In this document: piece after piece, positions 61,381-64,000 of the stretch
Numbering within the stretch: the first letter of the stretch is position 1
Layout of the letters: the number at the start of each line of letters is the position of its first letter
Assembly (NCBI GenBank): GCA_004554165.1
Contig: SFNQ01000001.1
Location: 1 to 64,000 of the forward strand
Source of the DNA: Clostridiales bacterium
GTDB taxonomy: Bacteria > Bacillota > Clostridia > Christensenellales > CAG-138
Length of the DNA stretch: 64,000 nt
Direction of reading: 5' to 3'
Position numbers and translations under genes: made by a program
Notes under the pieces: model-generated
Databases searched by the model: none
What the model saw: only the letters and a program-made list of their open reading frames with translations
What the model was told of the DNA's origin: nothing

Positions 61381-62100
61381 ATGAAACTGATCGTAGACAA
61401 GGCTGCGCGCCTGGCAGAGCTTGCCGCAGGACAGTATACCGCGCTGCTCTCGAACAAGCCCGCAGCCGTGCTGGGCTTTGCCACGGGCTCCACGCCGCTG
61501 GGCCTTTATGCGGTGCTCTGCCGCCTGCACCGGGAGGGGAAGCTCTCCTTTCGGGAGGCCACCAGCTTCAACCTTGACGAATACGTGGGTCTTGCACCCA
61601 CGCACGAGCAGAGCTACAAATACTTCATGATGCAAAACCTGTTTTCGCAGATTGACCTGCCGCTGGAGCGCGCCCATGTGCCCTCGGGCATGGACGTTTC
61701 CGCAGAGACGCTTGCGGGCTATGACCGGGCCATTGCGGCGGCGGGCGGCATCGACCTGCAACTGCTGGGCATCGGCAACAACGGGCACATCGGCTTCAAC
61801 GAGCCGGGCACGCCCTTTGAAAGCCTGACCCATGTGGTCCGGCTCACGGAGAGCACCCGGCAGGCCAACGCGCGCTTTTTCGACTCCATCGATCAGGTGC
61901 CGACGCAGGCGGCCACCATGGGGATCCGCACGGTAATGAACGCGCGCAGCCTCCTGCTCATTGCGCTGGGCCGCGCCAAGGCGGAGATTATCAGGGCGGC
62001 GCTGACGGGCCCCGTTACGCCGGAAGTACCGGCCTCGGTGATCCAGCTTCACCCCGACTGCACGGTTTACTGCGACGAGGAGGCGGCCGCGCTGCTATGA
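61381..62100 (+). CDS. nagB: glucosamine-6-phosphate deaminase
   Basis: A 239-aa enzyme. LGFATGSTPLGLY is the phosphate-binding turn. SFNLDEYVGL holds the catalytic Asp, and GIGNNGHIGFNEPGTPF carries the active-site His and Glu; TMGIRTVMNARSLLLIALG is also present. It converts glucosamine 6-phosphate to fructose 6-phosphate and ammonia. AGGAAGGG lies before the ATG. Its stop overlaps the next start (ATGA at 62097), linking it to a sugar-nucleotide-type acyltransferase. nagA is not in the window. Confidence 0.95.
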   Translation: MKLIVDKAARLAELAAGQYTALLSNKPAAVLGFATGSTPLGLYAVLCRLHREGKLSFREATSFNLDEYVGLAPTHEQSYKYFMMQNLFSQIDLPLERAHVPSGMDVSAETLAGYDRAIAAAGGIDLQLLGIGNNGHIGFNEPGTPFESLTHVVRLTESTRQANARFFDSIDQVPTQAATMGIRTVMNARSLLLIALGRAKAEIIRAALTGPVTPEVPASVIQLHPDCTVYCDEEAAALL

Positions 62101-62759
62101 TGAAAAATACCGATCTGTTTTCCGATCTGTCTGCGACGCTTGCCGCATCCCTGTTTGAAGAAACGGAGTACCCCTGGGAGGTTCTCCCGAGAATCAAGGA
62201 CTTTGTCCTCGCGCTGGGCCCAAGGCTGGATGGGAGCGAGTATGAACGCGTAGCCGATCAGGTCTGGATTCACCGGAGCTGCAAGGTCTACGATACCGCG
62301 GTGATTCTGGGCCCCACGATCATCGGGGCGGAGACGGAGGTGCGGCCCTCAGCCTTTATCCGCGGCAGCGTGCTCGTGGGAAGGAACTGCGTCGTCGGCA
62401 ATTCCACGGAGCTGAAAAACTGCATTCTCTTTGACCGGGTGCAGGTGCCGCACTACAACTATGTGGGCGATTCCATTTTCGGATATCGGGCGCACACGGG
62501 CGCAGGCGCGATCTGCTCCAACGTCAAGAGTGATAAAACGTCCGTTGCCGTACACGGCCCGGAGGGAGAACTGCCCACAGGGCTCAGGAAGTTCGGCGCG
62601 ATTCTCGGCGACCATGTGGAGGTGGGCTGCAACAGCGTACTCTGCCCTGGCACGGTGATCGGGCAAAACTCCAATGTTTACCCCCTTTCGCGGGTGCGCG
62701 GCGTGATTCCGGCAGGCCACATCTACAAGGCCGAGGGAAACGTCGTGGAAAAGCGATAG
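62097..62759 (+). CDS. left-handed beta-helix protein, GlmU acetyltransferase-like
   Basis: A 220-aa protein with hexapeptide repeats from about 55 to 200 (GAETEVRPSAFIRGSVLVG, GDHVEVGCNSVLCPGTVIG) and an N-terminal helical part. It resembles the C-terminal half of GlmU or UDP-GlcNAc pyrophosphorylase-like LbH proteins of Clostridia. The conserved SNVKSDKTSV loop sits where GlmU binds acetyl-CoA and sugar. An acetyl- or acyltransferase on an amino sugar is likely but unproved. The ATGA overlap with nagB indicates a shared amino-sugar role. Confidence 0.8.
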   Translation: MMKNTDLFSDLSATLAASLFEETEYPWEVLPRIKDFVLALGPRLDGSEYERVADQVWIHRSCKVYDTAVILGPTIIGAETEVRPSAFIRGSVLVGRNCVVGNSTELKNCILFDRVQVPHYNYVGDSIFGYRAHTGAGAICSNVKSDKTSVAVHGPEGELPTGLRKFGAILGDHVEVGCNSVLCPGTVIGQNSNVYPLSRVRGVIPAGHIYKAEGNVVEKR

Positions 62760-63209
62760 GGGGCGCCAAAGAGCGGCCGGAGCAGCGCCGGGCCAGGGCG
62801 CAGCACCGCTGCTTTGAGGCACGCACTCTCCGGCCAACCGAAATTTCGCCGCGGCACCGGCGGGCCAGCAACGCGGCCGGTTGACAGGATCGGCGCTCTC
62901 CGCCGACGGCCCCGACGGGGCTTTCGGGCGGCGAAAGCAGAGAATACGTTCCCGTCAACGGGCGATCCGTTCCGGCGACCTCCGCCGGAGCCGGAGAAGC
63001 CAAGAGGAACTGCGGCCCCATAACAGGCCAAATGAAGGTCTTTGACAGGCGTACCCTCCGTGCCTTTCTTACAGCGGCGCGGAGGGCCGTTTCTTTCCGC
63101 TTGAAAAGCCCGGCAGCCTGCGATGGAATCCCGGGGTTTTCTCATTTTCGGGGCGGCAGATTGTTTCCGGCGTTTCTGCCGCCGGTGTTCGCCGGGCCGG
63201 AGACGGCCA
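62760..63209. other. 450-bp intergenic stretch with terminator hairpins between convergent units
   Basis: GGCCGGAG (62775-62782) and CTCCGGCC (62828-62835) enclose a small GCAGC-ACC-GCTGC hairpin followed by TTT (62800-62815), a likely terminator of the nagB operon. CCCTCCG-T-GCC...GGC-G-CGGAGGG (63054-63086) forms a second strong stem. On the plus side it is followed by CCGTTTCTTTCC. No gene is convincing between them. Confidence 0.6.
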
Positions 63210-63593
63210 TTACAGCAGCGCGGCGAAGGAGAACAGCTCGATTTGCCGAAGCTCGGCAACGCCAGTGCGGATGGCAGCAGCAGAGACGAGGATATCCTCC
63301 CGCTCCGTCACAAAGCGCGCGCTTTCCGCAGCAGCCAGCAGCGCATCCACCGTGGCGTGATCCATAAACAGCTTGCACTGCGGCAGGCGCGCGCCCGCAA
63401 CTTCCGCCAGCGCTTCCAGCGCCGCGCGTGCTGCGGGCAGGTCGTCCGCCTGCGCGGCGCGCTCTGCCTTCAGGGCGGCGGCCAGAAGCTGGTCCGTCAC
63501 GCGCGAAAGATATAGCGACGGGACGATAAAGAGGAAGATGAGCAGCGCTATGACCACGATGTTCGCCACGCGCCGGACACGGTTAAACCGCAC
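63210..63593 (-). CDS. DUF4363-like membrane-anchored protein
   Basis: A 127-aa protein: one N-terminal transmembrane helix (about 9-28) and a helical extracytoplasmic domain. It matches the DUF4363 plan and its usual place directly after a DUF421 gene. The GTG start at 63593 has GGAGG nine bases upstream and overlaps the DUF421 gene by 11 nt. The function is unknown; such pairs are common in spore-forming Firmicutes. Confidence 0.75.
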   Translation of the reverse strand: MRFNRVRRVANIVVIALLIFLFIVPSLYLSRVTDQLLAAALKAERAAQADDLPAARAALEALAEVAGARLPQCKLFMDHATVDALLAAAESARFVTEREDILVSAAAIRTGVAELRQIELFSFAALL

Positions 63594-63999
63594 GGCCGGT
63601 CACCTCCGTCCGGACAACGCTCTGCCGCGCGCCCAGCGACTGCCGCGTCTGCACGCGGAGCATACCGTCCGGCGTAAGCTGGGCGAAGAACACGTCCTGC
63701 GGCCGCATGACCCCGGCCTGCCGCAGCTTCGAGCGCACCCAGGCCTCGTCCACGCCGCAGGTGGCGATGGCTTTTTTGCAGAGCTCGCCGTCGAGCACCA
63801 GCATGTAGGCCAGACCCTCCCCGCCGCCCGAGGGCAGGTTCAGATCGCGCAGGGTGGGCGTCTGGCACTCGCTGCGCTGCAAAACGCTCAGGGTTCCGTT
63901 GGTTTCGAGTATGGCATAGCTGACGTTGCCGATGTCAAAGACATCCTTGGCGCGGAGCTGATCCAGAAGGTCCATGACCGTATAGTTTGCAGCGCGCAT
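63583..63999 (-). CDS. DUF421 (YetF/YcaP-like) protein, 3' part, cut by the window end
   Basis: The 138 residues visible are the C-terminal part of a DUF421 protein: MDLLDQLRAKDVFDIGNVSYAILETNGTLSV is the family's conserved cytoplasmic domain, followed by a DUF3290-like region. The N-terminal membrane helices expected for the family are absent because the gene runs off the right edge. The Met at 63999 is probably internal. It overlaps the DUF4363 gene. Confidence 0.82.
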   Translation of the reverse strand: MRAANYTVMDLLDQLRAKDVFDIGNVSYAILETNGTLSVLQRSECQTPTLRDLNLPSGGGEGLAYMLVLDGELCKKAIATCGVDEAWVRSKLRQAGVMRPQDVFFAQLTPDGMLRVQTRQSLGARQSVVRTEVTGRAV

Positions 64000-64000
64000 G

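Overview
The window reads as chromosomal core DNA of a GC-rich, low-oxygen, endospore-lineage Firmicute (Clostridia-like). The reasons are: two T-box leaders (ileS, metG), a TPP riboswitch before thiT, the yybS-gdpP-rplI-dnaB operon, a YhaM exoribonuclease, a PrsA-type lipoprotein foldase, a SpoIIQ-like LytM gene behind a sigma-F/G-type promoter, a desulfoferrodoxin, and a lineage-restricted SerRS form and a GlnRS. I cannot name the genus. No rRNA, tRNA, CRISPR array, transposase, integrase or phage gene was seen.

Layout. 1-5.9 kb: a secreted Ig-like/SH3 protein, then a TRIC-type membrane protein and YhaM on the minus strand. 6-14 kb: an orphan polytopic membrane protein, a PPC/DUF296 protein, a fused IspDF with an S4 protein, riboswitch-controlled thiT, a DUF2752/CD225 pair and a degenerate P-type ATPase. 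14.2-22.5 kb: argS-serS, a spoIIQ-like gene, and T-box-ileS. 22.7-34 kb: DUF554, a second orphan membrane protein, an MFS permease, an unknown three-gene cluster, a YARHG protein, a YgjP-like metallopeptidase, an RlmI-like methyltransferase, a zinc-ribbon membrane protein and a MATE exporter. 34-41 kb: YhbY, desulfoferrodoxin, Obg, gltX, glnS and two DUF2569 paralogues. 41-49.8 kb: an alpha-oxoamine synthase/SDR pair that looks like sphingoid-base synthesis, a PrsA-like lipoprotein, mfd and pth. 50-55.7 kb: a glycosyltransferase, a methyltransferase, and T-box-metG-GNAT-tatD. 56-64 kb: yybS-gdpP-rplI-dnaB, nagB with a hexapeptide-repeat protein, and the DUF4363/DUF421 pair running off the end.

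Translation dominates the gene content: six aminoacyl-tRNA synthetases (Arg, Ser, Ile, Glu, Gln, Met), pth, L9, Obg, YhbY, an S4 protein and an rRNA methyltransferase. Two synthetases are regulated by uncharged tRNA.

The most unusual signal is a dispersed intergenic element. Three copies have a core of exactly 200 bp, one is internally deleted (about 114 bp) and one is diverged (about 197 bp). The core has 14-15 bp terminal inverted repeats and five internal hairpins whose stems show compensatory changes between copies. In three copies it sits between two identical copies of a locus-specific 27-32 bp palindromic hairpin that looks like the terminator of the upstream gene; a fourth has imperfect flanks. 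Every copy lies 3' of a gene in the sense direction. This looks like a MITE-like or structured 3'-UTR element that inserts into, and duplicates, terminator hairpins. I do not recognise it.
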